Source of the DNA: Oscillospiraceae bacterium
GTDB lineage: Bacteria; Bacillota; Clostridia; Oscillospirales; CAG-272
DNA: 64,000 bases
Reading direction: 5' to 3'
Assembly: GCA_015064445.1 (NCBI GenBank)
Contig: SVSE01000007.1
Location: 31,828-95,827, forward strand
Each line of letters begins with the position of its first letter. Within the stretch, counting starts at the first letter, position 1. The notes under the pieces are model-generated. The model was not told the origin of the DNA, did no database searches, and worked only from the letters and a program-made list of their open reading frames with translations. Below are positions 19,009 through 27,929 of the stretch, piece after piece. Position numbers and translations under genes: made by a program.

Positions 19009-21411
19009 TCACATATTCATATATTCATAAAATACGCCATTTTCATTAAATTTGGCGCATATTTGCTTTTCTTTCTCAATTTTGCCATTCAATATGCCCT
19101 CGCATATCGAATTTTCGATTTTTAGCGTTATCGCGCGCCTTAAATTTCTCGCACCGTACTCCTCGCTATACCCCTCATTTAAAACGAAATCGACTATTGA
19201 CTCATCAAATTTTATCAAAATACCGTTGTTTTTAAGTCTCTTTGATAGGTCATCAAGCATAAGAGCGCAAATTTTTCTTGCATCCTCGAGGGAAAGCGAT
19301 TTGAAAACAATGATTTCATCAATGCGATTTAATAGCTCGGGAGAAAATGAGCGTTTAAGCTCCGATAGCATTTGCTCGCCCTTTACAAAAGCGCCCTTTT
19401 CCTTCATATCAAAGCCTATATTGACGCCACTCGCCCCCCAAGCACCGATATTTGAGGTGAAAATAATAATTGCACTCTTAAAGCTGATTCTTTTTCCCTG
19501 CGAGTCCTTGATTTCGCCCTCATCGAGAATTTGCAAAAAGAGAGAATAAATGTCAGGATGCGCCTTTTCAATCTCATCAAATAAGACGACAGAGTATGGA
19601 CTGCGCCTAATTGACTTTGAAAGGCGCCCCTCGTCCTCATAGCCAACATAGCCAGCAGGCGCACCTATAAGCTTTGAAATCGAATGCTTTTCTGAATATT
19701 CCGACATATCAAATCGAATAAGTGCCTCGCAAGAGCCAAAAACACACTTTGCCACCTGCTTTGCCAGCTCCGTTTTACCAACTCCCGTAGGACCGAGGAA
19801 AAATAGAGAAGCGCAGGGGCGATTTGAAGCCTTAATGCCAAGTCGTCCTCTTTTTATCGCCCACGAAACACTCTCAATAGCGCTTTGCTGACCGACAATA
19901 GCGCTCTCAAGCCTTTCTTGAAGCTCACGAAGAGCCTCTGTATCCTCGCCATTTATATCGTTTATAGGAATTTTTGTTTGTAAACAAACAATATCTCGAA
20001 TTTCCTTTTCTGAAATTATAGGCTCACTGCCATCGTCGCTTGATTTTACAAGCTCCTTTTCCTTCGCTATTTTAACGAGAAGCTCTGCCTCCTCATCTCG
20101 AAGTGCGCTCGCCCTTTCATAATCTCCGTAGATTATGGCGTCTTCCTTTTTGTCCTTGCAAATTTCAAGCTCCTTTTTAAGAGACAAAAGAGCATCAGAG
20201 GAGTCCGTCTTGCTTGTTCGCATAGCAGAGCACGCCTCGTCGAGTAAATCGAGCGCCTTGTCAGGCAAAAACCTATCGTTAATATATCTTGTTGAAAGCT
20301 TAACAGCGCTACTTATCGCCTCATCACTTATTTTTACACCGTGATGCACCTCGTATTTTTCTCTCAATCCTTTTAGGATTGTTATCGCCTCATCCTCGCT
20401 TGGCTCCTCTATCAAAACAGGCTGAAATCTGCGCTCAAGAGCGCTATCCTTTTCAATATATTTTCGGTATTCATCAGTCGTTGTAGCGCCTATAACGCGC
20501 AAATCTCCCCTTGAAAGTGAGGGCTTTATAATATTCGCCGCATCAATTGCTCCCTCGGCGCCACCTGCACCTATAATTGTGTGAATTTCATCAATAAAGA
20601 GAATGATATTGTCCGAATCACTTACCTCGTTCAAAACAGCGCGCATGCGCTCCTCAAATTCGCCACGATATTTCGTTCCTGCTATCATCGATGACATATC
20701 AAGGGCAACAATTTCCTTGTCCCTTAGCTCGCTTGGCACATTTCCCTCGGCAATCATCTTAGAAAGCCCCTCTACAATTGCGGTTTTACCAACACCGGGC
20801 TCTCCGATAAGGCAGGGGTTGTTTTTTGTTTTTCTACACAAAATTTGTATGAGCCTCTTTATATCCTTTTCTCGCCCTACAAGAGGATCTGCCCTTTTAA
20901 TTGCCGAGGGGCTTGTTAAGCATTTTCCGTATGATGAAAGCCCGGAGGAAAGAGAAGAGTCTGTGCGTGAATTCATCCTTGAGAGCGCCTCGGAAAGGGC
21001 ACAAATTTCATTCTTTATCCCTTGTGCTGAAATTCCAAAATAAGAGAGGATTCTGCCTCCAACACACTCGTTGTCCGAGCATATCGCATATAAAAGATGC
21101 TCTGTGCCGACAAATTTTCCACCTGTGCGCTTCGCAAAGGCGAGTGCCCCCTCGAGAACCCTTTTGCACCTTGGAGTAAAGGACGCTTCGAGACTTGAGC
21201 CATCTCCTGATGGCGAAAAATCGACCACATAGTCGAGGATTTTGCCAAGCGAAGCCCCCTTATCCCTTAAAATTTGCTCTCCTACACATTCGGTCGATAA
21301 AAGCCCTAAAAGCAAATGCTCCGTGCCTATGTAGGTGTGCCCAAGCGCCTCTGATTGTAATTTTGTTGCCTCAAGGACATCTCTTGCTTTTGGAGTGAAA
21401 CGGTTAACCAT
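19009..21411 (-). CDS. clpC: ATP-dependent Clp protease ATP-binding subunit, ClpC-type
   Basis: Clp_N repeats; two AAA+ modules ([29 protein letters not shown]); [27 protein letters not shown]. Confidence 0.93.
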   Translation of the reverse strand: MVNRFTPKARDVLEATKLQSEALGHTYIGTEHLLLGLLSTECVGEQILRDKGASLGKILDYVVDFSPSGDGSSLEASFTPRCKRVLEGALAFAKRTGGKFVGTEHLLYAICSDNECVGGRILSYFGISAQGIKNEICALSEALSRMNSRTDSSLSSGLSSYGKCLTSPSAIKRADPLVGREKDIKRLIQILCRKTKNNPCLIGEPGVGKTAIVEGLSKMIAEGNVPSELRDKEIVALDMSSMIAGTKYRGEFEERMRAVLNEVSDSDNIILFIDEIHTIIGAGGAEGAIDAANIIKPSLSRGDLRVIGATTTDEYRKYIEKDSALERRFQPVLIEEPSEDEAITILKGLREKYEVHHGVKISDEAISSAVKLSTRYINDRFLPDKALDLLDEACSAMRTSKTDSSDALLSLKKELEICKDKKEDAIIYGDYERASALRDEEAELLVKIAKEKELVKSSDDGSEPIISEKEIRDIVCLQTKIPINDINGEDTEALRELQERLESAIVGQQSAIESVSWAIKRGRLGIKASNRPCASLFFLGPTGVGKTELAKQVAKCVFGSCEALIRFDMSEYSEKHSISKLIGAPAGYVGYEDEGRLSKSIRRSPYSVVLFDEIEKAHPDIYSLFLQILDEGEIKDSQGKRISFKSAIIIFTSNIGAWGASGVNIGFDMKEKGAFVKGEQMLSELKRSFSPELLNRIDEIIVFKSLSLEDARKICALMLDDLSKRLKNNGILIKFDESIVDFVLNEGYSEEYGARNLRRAITLKIENSICEGILNGKIEKEKQICAKFNENGVFYEYMNM

Positions 21412-21466
21412 TTAAAAGCTCCTTTCTGTGTTTTCCAAGATTATTGCCACAAAAGGAAGAGAATTT

Positions 21467-21997
21467 TCAGCTTCTTTCCAAAATTACTCCCTCGTATTCG
21501 TCAAAAAGCGCCTCTAATGTAGGAGCGTCAATTATGCCATTATCGTCTAAAAGATTCCTTCTTTGAAAGGATTTTATCGCATCCTGTGTCGTTTTATCGT
21601 AAATTCCTGTAAACGCAAGCTCGCCAAAATCATCGTAATGAACCGAAATTGTTGATAGCATATACTGAATTACATAAATTATATCGTCAATTTGGTCGGG
21701 ATAAATCGCAAATCCACCTCTGTTTGGTACAAGCTGTACCTTCCTTGGACCTCTTCTGTCAAATTCCGAGGACTTGTGAATCAAATGGAGAAGTCTCCAT
21801 GTCTCATAATCTACAATTCCTGTTGGCTCAAGCTCGTATTTTGCTTGAAATTCAGCCACTGCCTCGCGTGTTTCGCCATCATATACACCACTTATAGGAA
21901 CGCTTGAATACTCGTTATCGAGAAGCTCCAAATCTCTTAAAATTCTTTGAATTTGCATAATCGCATATGCGTCGCTTGTTATATTGAAATATGTCAT
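21467..21997 (-). CDS. Peptidoglycan-binding domain protein
   Basis: Tandem PG_binding_1 repeats (VPISGVYDGETREAVAEFQAKYELEPTGIVDYETW; FTGIYDKTTQDAIKSFQRRN); start at MTYFNITSDAYAIMQIQ preferred. Confidence 0.83.
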   Translation of the reverse strand: MTYFNITSDAYAIMQIQRILRDLELLDNEYSSVPISGVYDGETREAVAEFQAKYELEPTGIVDYETWRLLHLIHKSSEFDRRGPRKVQLVPNRGGFAIYPDQIDDIIYVIQYMLSTISVHYDDFGELAFTGIYDKTTQDAIKSFQRRNLLDDNGIIDAPTLEALFDEYEGVILERS

Positions 21998-22004
21998 AGC
22001 CACC

Positions 22005-23399
22005 TCACTCGATACTGTATCCTGGGAATTGCCCCTGTGTCGATAGATTTCCAAGAGATAAGTCTCTATATACGCTTGTTATAGAATCCCAAAGCTGTGC
22101 CGAAACAATTCCCGATTCGGTAAGCCCAAACACCTCTTGAAAGGCTCTTACAGCGCTTTCCGTGCCTGGGCCAAATATTCCATCAACCGTCGTTTTTGGA
22201 ATTTGTGTATATGTGTTGGAAATGAAATTTAAATATTCCTGTAAGGCTCTTACACCCTCGCCCTGTGAGCCGATTCGTAGCACCTCACCAGGATAGGGAA
22301 GAATCTCCTCGCCAAAAAATCCTGGGGGAAGTGACTCTAAAATGCCAATATAAGCCCTGTAAAGCTGATCCCAAGTGGCAAAGGCAACCACTCCTGTTTC
22401 GTCAATTCCGTAATTGCGCTGAAAAGCTCTTACAGCGCTCTCCGTGCCCTCGCCAAACACTCCGTCTATGTCGATAATCGGTATTTCCTGCTCATACGCA
22501 CCAATAAGAGAGAGCAAATATTGAAGCTCAAAAACCTCTGAGCCTCTGTCGCCTATCGAAAGCTCTGTGTCGAAAAGCCTTGTCACCTCGTCGAGAGAAA
22601 TTCCCTCGCTTTCAAGGTCATTCAAGCGCTTAACTGCGTTAAAAATCGCAATTATCTTGTACCATGTGGCTTTGCCGACTATTCCGTCAGGCGTGAGATT
22701 GAATGTTTCTTGAAACTCTCTTACAGCCTCCTCGGTTGTCGTATCGTAAACACCGTCGACAGGATAGATTTTCGGAATAGAGGAGAAGTTTTTTGATATG
22801 CGATTGAGTCGTATTTGAACACTTTGCACATCATTTCCAACAGCCCCAAGCGCAAGCTCTCGTCCAGGATAGCTTGGCGTAGCTGTGCCAACGGGCGCAT
22901 TTCTTACAAGCTCTATGTCATCTCCATAGTAGTATTGAAGAATTTCAAACGGTGTATAGCCCTGCTCGGCAAGAGAAACCGTGCCCCATTGCTCAAGCCC
23001 CTCGCACCTTATCTCTCGCCCGTCGCAATATGCAGTAAAATATGGCTCAATACTGCCCGAGCGCACCACATAATCGTTGAAAATCTCGTCTACAATCATA
23101 GACACATTCTCGAAGATATCTCTGCCGTAAACAAATGATTGATCAATGGCAATCGAGTTCGTTATATCGAAATCGTAGCCTCTTGAACGATAATATTCCG
23201 TGTAAATTCGATTTAATGTGTACGAAATTTGTGCATAAACATTCGCTCGTATCGCATTTTCTGGCCAAGTGGGATAAATTTCGCTTGATGCTACATTTTT
23301 AATGTAATCGACAAACGGAACCGTCACATTTTGCGCATTTGAGTCTGGCGCACCTAAATGGACGGTTATGTATTCAGGTATAATAGGTAAGTTAGGCAT
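22005..23399 (-). CDS. SleC-like spore cortex-lytic / peptidoglycan-binding protein
   Basis: PIIPEYITVHLGAPDSNAQNVTVPFVDYIKNVASSEIYPTWPENAIRANVYAQISYTLNRIYTEYYRSRGYDFDITNSIAIDQSFVYGRDIFENVS plus three PG_binding_1 repeats. Confidence 0.85.
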   Translation of the reverse strand: MPNLPIIPEYITVHLGAPDSNAQNVTVPFVDYIKNVASSEIYPTWPENAIRANVYAQISYTLNRIYTEYYRSRGYDFDITNSIAIDQSFVYGRDIFENVSMIVDEIFNDYVVRSGSIEPYFTAYCDGREIRCEGLEQWGTVSLAEQGYTPFEILQYYYGDDIELVRNAPVGTATPSYPGRELALGAVGNDVQSVQIRLNRISKNFSSIPKIYPVDGVYDTTTEEAVREFQETFNLTPDGIVGKATWYKIIAIFNAVKRLNDLESEGISLDEVTRLFDTELSIGDRGSEVFELQYLLSLIGAYEQEIPIIDIDGVFGEGTESAVRAFQRNYGIDETGVVAFATWDQLYRAYIGILESLPPGFFGEEILPYPGEVLRIGSQGEGVRALQEYLNFISNTYTQIPKTTVDGIFGPGTESAVRAFQEVFGLTESGIVSAQLWDSITSVYRDLSLGNLSTQGQFPGYSIE

Positions 23400-23409
23400 A
23401 AGCTTCCTT

Positions 23410-23820
23410 TCATAAATCTGTATTTGGAGTAACGCTGAATCTTCCTGCTCCGTCAGGATTATAGGATTCGGGGTCGGAGCTTTCTCCAAGTGGCACTAAA
23501 TTGAATGGCAAAATCGATGTTATCCCCTCGAAAATAGGAACTCGGCTTTTATCCGATGAGTAGTAGCCCTCAGCTGTTGCTGTGATGTTGTAAATTGCAA
23601 AGGGCTGTTCGTTGCCTGGCTCCATTGAAAGCTCCTTGCTTTTAGTGTCAAGCGCCACCTTTTCAGTCCTGCCAGAAGCGTCTGTTCTAAGAGAATAAAT
23701 AACATCACTTTCGTTATCAGATGGGTAAACGTAAACGCGCGCTCCCTCAACGGGAATAGCACCATTTGCTGTCCTTGCCTCGGCTATAAGAAAGCCTATG
23801 CTTTCAGTATTTCTATCCAT
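23410..23820 (-). CDS. Carboxypeptidase-regulatory-like (Ig-like) domain protein upstream of SleC-like gene
   Basis: GFLIAEARTANGAIPVEGARVYVYPSDNESDVIYSLRTDASGRTEKVAL; same strand, directly upstream. Confidence 0.72.
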   Translation of the reverse strand: MDRNTESIGFLIAEARTANGAIPVEGARVYVYPSDNESDVIYSLRTDASGRTEKVALDTKSKELSMEPGNEQPFAIYNITATAEGYYSSDKSRVPIFEGITSILPFNLVPLGESSDPESYNPDGAGRFSVTPNTDL

Positions 23821-23867
23821 AAAATCACCTCCGTATCATCATAATATGCCAAAAAGAAAAAAAGGTC

Positions 23868-23896
23868 TTGAAATTCTTTTTCATCGAGTGTATAAT
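23868..23896 (+). promoter_or_regulatory. Sigma-A-type promoter for queT
   Basis: TTGAAA (23868-23873), 17-bp spacer, TATAAT (23891-23896). Confidence 0.8.
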
Positions 23897-23901
23897 GTTC
23901 A

Positions 23902-23944
23902 CAGTGAGTTCGAAACCATCCTCACTTAAAACAAAACTAGGAGA
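23902..23944 (+). ncRNA. preQ1-I riboswitch (translational type) upstream of queT
   Basis: CAGTGAGTTCGAAACCATCCTCACTTAAAACAAAACTAGGAG: P1 GTGAG/CTCAC, loop with ACC, A-rich tail running into AGGAG SD; begins about 6 nt after the -10 box. Confidence 0.85.
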
Positions 23945-23951
23945 AAATAAA

Positions 23952-24455
23952 ATGAAAAATTCAAAGCTTTTGAGTCTTTCGTATTCTGCAATCATCGCTG
24001 CCCTGTATGTTGCACTTACTTGGATTTCAAATGTCCTCGGACTTGCAAGTGGAGCAGTGCAGATAAGACTCGGAGAGGCGCTTTGCGCTCTCGCATACTT
24101 TATCCCTGGCGCACCAATAGGACTTTTCGTTGGATGCCTTATCTCAAACCTTTCAATGGCACTCTCGCCACTCGATATCATTTTTGGCTCGCTTGCTACC
24201 TTGATCGGCGCATATTTGGGCTCAAAAATGAAAAATAAATGGCTTGTGCCTGTACCAACCGTTGTTGCAAATACCGTGATTGTGCCGATAGTTATCCTTG
24301 TTTCATATACAGCAAGAGATGCTTGGAGCTTTTCGACATATGCGCTTACAGCACTTGGAGTTTTTGCAGGAGAGATCTTATCTGCGTATCTGCTCGGTAT
24401 GCTTTTGCTTCTTGCTATGAGTAAGTATAAGGCGTTCAATGGCATAAAAAAATAA
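23952..24455 (+). CDS. queT: QueT family queuosine-precursor transporter (ECF S-component)
   Basis: SYSAIIAALYVALTWISNVLGLASGAVQIRLGEALCALAYFIPGAPIGLFVGCLISNL; preQ1 riboswitch upstream; start at 23952 after AGGAG. Confidence 0.93.
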   Translation: MKNSKLLSLSYSAIIAALYVALTWISNVLGLASGAVQIRLGEALCALAYFIPGAPIGLFVGCLISNLSMALSPLDIIFGSLATLIGAYLGSKMKNKWLVPVPTVVANTVIVPIVILVSYTARDAWSFSTYALTALGVFAGEILSAYLLGMLLLLAMSKYKAFNGIKK

Positions 24456-24476
24456 AGTGGAGAAATCCACTTTTTT
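24454..24476 (+). terminator. Rho-independent terminator
   Basis: AAAGTGGAGAAATCCACTTTTTT. Confidence 0.75.
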
Positions 24477-24536
24477 CTATTGATTTTAAATTTTTAATAT
24501 GGTAAAATTAGAATAGTAAACTAAAAGGAGAAAATT

Positions 24537-25508
24537 ATGGCATTTTTCAAAAATAAGCTTTTTAAGCTTGTAATCGCAATTGTGTTACTTTTTGCAATGG
24601 TTTTGCCACTTGCATCGTGTGACCTTTTGTTCGATCTTCTTAGAATGGCGGAGGATCCTGAGGAGGAGTCCTACGAAATTCCAGAGGGCACAGCAGAGTT
24701 CCACTTTATCGACATCGGACAGGGTGACTCAATACTTATTATGGTAGATGGCAAGGCGATTCTTATTGATACAGGCGTTAGCGCTGAAAAGGAAAATCTT
24801 GATGCGTACCTTGATTCTTGTGGAGTAACCGAGCTTGAATATTTTATCGCAACTCACCCAGACTCTGACCACATAGGCGCAGCTGCTCATGTTGTTGAAA
24901 ACTATAAAATCAATAACATTATCCTTTCCCCAAAGGAGCATACAACCAAGACCTATGAGAAGTTTATAACAGCAATTGAAACAAAGATTGATAACGGAGA
25001 GATTCTCGAAGAGAATGTTTCCTTGGCAGACGGAGATTTGATAGGCTCAAGCGTTTATGTTGGAGAGCTTGAAATGAAAATCCTCGGTCCTGTTGATCCA
25101 GATGAATTCAGCAAGAGCGATAATAATAACCCAAGCGTTGTAATTATGGCAAGATGGGGCAATAACAAGGTTCTTTTGACTGGTGACGCAGAGAAGGAGG
25201 CTGAGCTTCAGCTTGTTGAAGAATACGGAAATCAGCTCAAATGCGATGTTCTTAAGGTTGGACACCATGGCTCACACTCATCAACACACCCAGCCGACCC
25301 TGATGACGGAATTGTGTATGGCTTCTTGCACTATGTTCAGCCAACAATGGCAGTTATCTCCTGTGGCGAGGGGAATGATTATGGTCATCCACATAAGGAA
25401 ACAATGGATGAGCTTGCAGAATACGAGGTAGAGGTGCTTCGTACCGACCTGCTCGGCTCAATCGTGCTCGTTTCTGACGGAACAAATATCACTCAAAAGG
25501 CAAATTAA
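24537..25508 (+). CDS. MBL-fold hydrolase lipoprotein, ComEC C-terminal-domain-like
   Basis: Lipobox LPLASCD; FHFIDIGQGDSILIMVDGKAILIDTG, THPDSDHIGA, VLLTGDAEKEAE, LKVGHHGSHSS. Confidence 0.92.
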   Translation: MAFFKNKLFKLVIAIVLLFAMVLPLASCDLLFDLLRMAEDPEEESYEIPEGTAEFHFIDIGQGDSILIMVDGKAILIDTGVSAEKENLDAYLDSCGVTELEYFIATHPDSDHIGAAAHVVENYKINNIILSPKEHTTKTYEKFITAIETKIDNGEILEENVSLADGDLIGSSVYVGELEMKILGPVDPDEFSKSDNNNPSVVIMARWGNNKVLLTGDAEKEAELQLVEEYGNQLKCDVLKVGHHGSHSSTHPADPDDGIVYGFLHYVQPTMAVISCGEGNDYGHPHKETMDELAEYEVEVLRTDLLGSIVLVSDGTNITQKAN

Positions 25509-25891
25509 AAAAGAAGACACAGGCAAGGGTGAATATTCTTAAGGACAGTTTTTTGAAATTCATTAAAATACGTTACCTGTCAATAGGAAAAGGACGAAGA
25601 ATTATGAAAATTCCTCGTCCTTTTTTCTTAACAAACACAGCTTCTGCGTTCACAGAAGCTGTTTTGTCGATATACCTCACTTTATTCGGCTCGATATATT
25701 TGCCCTATGGCGCAAATTCGATATAATCTCCCTTTCGGTCGATTTCGATATGATATTCGCCTTATTTCTCGTGCGAAGCACATATCGAGTCCGTGAGGAC
25801 ATATCGAGCACGAAGTGCATATCGTTCGCCGTAGGCGAATATCGATGCGTTGTGTCATTAAGGGAACAACGCTAAGTCCTGTGTCTTTTTT
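25507..25891. repeat. Array of mini-hairpins with TCGATAT/ATATCGA linkers, bounded by an inverted repeat
   Basis: Outer AAAAAAGAAGACACAGG (25507-25523) / CCTGTGTCTTTTTT (25878-25891); TCGATAT near 25667, 25691, 25718, 25745; ATATCG(A) at 25782, 25801, 25819, 25839; hairpins GTGCGAAGCAC, GTCCGTGAGGAC, GCACGAAGTGC, TTCGCCGTAGGCGAA. Confidence 0.88.
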
Positions 25892-25892
25892 A

Positions 25893-26648
25893 TTAGGTTT
25901 TTGCGAGTCCAAGCATCCACGAGGTGGGAAGAGCCTTTGATAGCACCCTGTAAAATTTATAAAAGCCCTTTGGAGTGTAAACAGCTCTACCTTTCTTTGA
26001 TGCCTTGATGGCTCCGAGTGCGGTTTTTGTTGGATTGCAACGAGGAAGCTTGTCAAACGCCTTGGAGCTTCCGTTATCAAGACCGGCAACAGCCAAAAAT
26101 TCCGTTTCCATAGGTCCTGGGCAAAGCGCAGTAACATTGATTTTCCTCTTTTTAAGCTCATAGCGAAGCCCTCTTGAAAAGCTCATAACATAAGCCTTCG
26201 TTGAGGAATATACAGTCAAGTTTGCATTTGGAACAAATGAGGCAATAGAGCAGGAGTTTATTATTTTCGCCCCTGCCGACATATAAGGAAGTGCAATTGT
26301 CGTAATCTCTGTAAGAGAGCGCACATTTAGCTCAATCATATTGCCTTGCGCTATGTAATCTGCACCTTCAAGCGCACCATATACACCTGCACCAGCATTG
26401 TTGATAAGAAATCTTATATCGGGCGACTCGTTTTTCAAAAGCTCGCAAAGACAAGTCATGCTTTCTCTTGTGGTAATATCTAAAGGAATGCACCTTGTTG
26501 GAATTTTACCATAAAGAGCGCTAATTTCCTTTAGCCTTTCCTCTCGCCTTGCGATAATCCATATCTCGTCAAGCGCTTCATTTTGTAAGCCCTTGAAGAA
26601 TTCTACTCCAAGTCCACTTGAAGCGCCCGTAATAATGGCAATTTTCAT
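25893..26648 (-). CDS. SDR family NAD(P)-dependent oxidoreductase
   Basis: IITGASSGLGVEF; LINNAGAGVYGAL; YSSTKAYVMSFSRGLRYEL. Confidence 0.92.
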   Translation of the reverse strand: MKIAIITGASSGLGVEFFKGLQNEALDEIWIIARREERLKEISALYGKIPTRCIPLDITTRESMTCLCELLKNESPDIRFLINNAGAGVYGALEGADYIAQGNMIELNVRSLTEITTIALPYMSAGAKIINSCSIASFVPNANLTVYSSTKAYVMSFSRGLRYELKKRKINVTALCPGPMETEFLAVAGLDNGSSKAFDKLPRCNPTKTALGAIKASKKGRAVYTPKGFYKFYRVLSKALPTSWMLGLAKT

Positions 26649-26658
26649 ACCTTACCTC

Positions 26659-27432
26659 TTAAAATCCCAAGTTTTTCAAGAAAATCACAGCATTCTTGGA
26701 CCAACAGCTAATGTCGTTTCTGTCAGAGGCAAGACCAAGACCGTGACATCCGTCAGGATAAATGTGAAGCTCAAAGTACACCTTGTTCTTTGCAAGCGCA
26801 TCAGCAAGCATAAGTGAGTTTTCAACAGGAACAGCACCGTCGTTTGCAGTGTGCCAAATAAAGCAAGGTGGAGTGTTTGGTGTTACATTCACCTCGTTTG
26901 AAAACATATGTACAAGATACATATCGTCCTTTTCCTCGCCAAGAAGGTTTTGGCGTGAGCCCATATGTGTAAATGGCTCAGTAAAGGTAACAACAGGATA
27001 GCAGGGCATAAATGCATCAGGGCGAGCACTAAGCTCATCTATTTCATCTGCCTTTGGATAAGCCTCAAAATCATAGAGAGTTGCAGAGGTACAGCAAAGG
27101 TGTCCACCTGCACTAAATCCAAGTGTTGCAACCTTTTCGTAACCCATAGAGCGTAAGGTTCTAATAGCACGTTGAACATCGGAAAGAGGAGCGAATTTGT
27201 TACATTTTGCTACATTATAGTCAAGCACAAATGCATTGATGCCACCGTCATTGAACATTTTTGCAATAGGCTCTCCCTCGTGTCCTGCCTTGCCACCGTA
27301 TCCGCCACCAGGAATTACAATAACGGCAGTTTTTGTGTCATTTACCTCGTAAGGAACGATGAATGGACGAAATTCGTTATTTGTGTCTGCAATGTAAGGA
27401 GGATTTTCCCAAAGATAGATTTTATTTTCCAT
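26659..27432 (-). CDS. Alpha/beta hydrolase (acetyl-xylan-esterase/lipase-like)
   Basis: AVIVIPGGGYGGKAGHEGEPIAKMFND; ATLGFSAGGHLCC; HTANDGAVPVENSLMLADAL; CHGLGLA. Start at 27432. Confidence 0.9.
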   Translation of the reverse strand: MENKIYLWENPPYIADTNNEFRPFIVPYEVNDTKTAVIVIPGGGYGGKAGHEGEPIAKMFNDGGINAFVLDYNVAKCNKFAPLSDVQRAIRTLRSMGYEKVATLGFSAGGHLCCTSATLYDFEAYPKADEIDELSARPDAFMPCYPVVTFTEPFTHMGSRQNLLGEEKDDMYLVHMFSNEVNVTPNTPPCFIWHTANDGAVPVENSLMLADALAKNKVYFELHIYPDGCHGLGLASDRNDISCWSKNAVIFLKNLGF

Positions 27433-27569
27433 AATAAACCTCTCAAAAAGTATAGTGCGAGCATAGCTCATACCTATATTACCACAAAAAAGCGTATAAG
27501 TGTATATTTTTTGCAAAAAAAGAGAATATATTTTTTGAAAAAATTTTACCTCTTTTTTGAAAAATGCTA

Positions 27570-27598
27570 TTGACAAAACAATTTTGCTGTGATATTAT
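27570..27598 (+). promoter_or_regulatory. Promoter for tRNA-Lys
   Basis: TTGACA (27570-27575), 17-bp spacer, TATTAT. Confidence 0.7.
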
Positions 27599-27620
27599 GT
27601 ATAGGCATAAATAAAAGTAC

Positions 27621-27696
27621 GCCCTTGTAGCTCAGACGGTAGAGCACTTGACTTTTAATCAAGGTGTCCGGAGTTCGAATCTCCGCAAGAGCACCA
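27621..27696 (+). tRNA. tRNA-Lys (anticodon UUU), CCA encoded
   Basis: GCCCTTGTAGCTCAGACGGTAGAGCACTTGACTTTTAATCAAGGTGTCCGGAGTTCGAATCTCCGCAAGAGCACCA folds as cloverleaf. Confidence 0.96.
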
Positions 27697-27697
27697 T

Positions 27698-27727
27698 AAA
27701 AAAGACACTCAATCGAGTGTCTTTTTT
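27698..27727 (+). terminator. Rho-independent terminator
   Basis: AAAAAAGACACTCAATCGAGTGTCTTTTTT. Confidence 0.85.
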
Positions 27728-27929
27728 CATTTTATAAGCTAACCTTTTCGAAAGCTTGCTTGACAAAATACACAAAAAAGCAAGCCTTATTTTTACCGAA
27801 AATCAAGCAACTTTGTGCAACTTTTACAAAAAGCCCCTGCTAAGCTTCCATTTTATTCAAAACACTTGAAAAAAACGCCCCCGTGTGATAAAATATAAGC
27901 GTAAAATTATCAAAGGAGATAAAACAAAA

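Noticed and set aside
23825-24445. 206-aa minus-strand ORF opposite queT
   Set aside because: Antisense to a clear QueT gene with promoter and riboswitch.
25667-25845. CRISPR-like array from regular ATATCGA spacing
   Set aside because: Repeats are only 7 nt, invert orientation midway, and the spacers are self-complementary hairpins; no cas genes.
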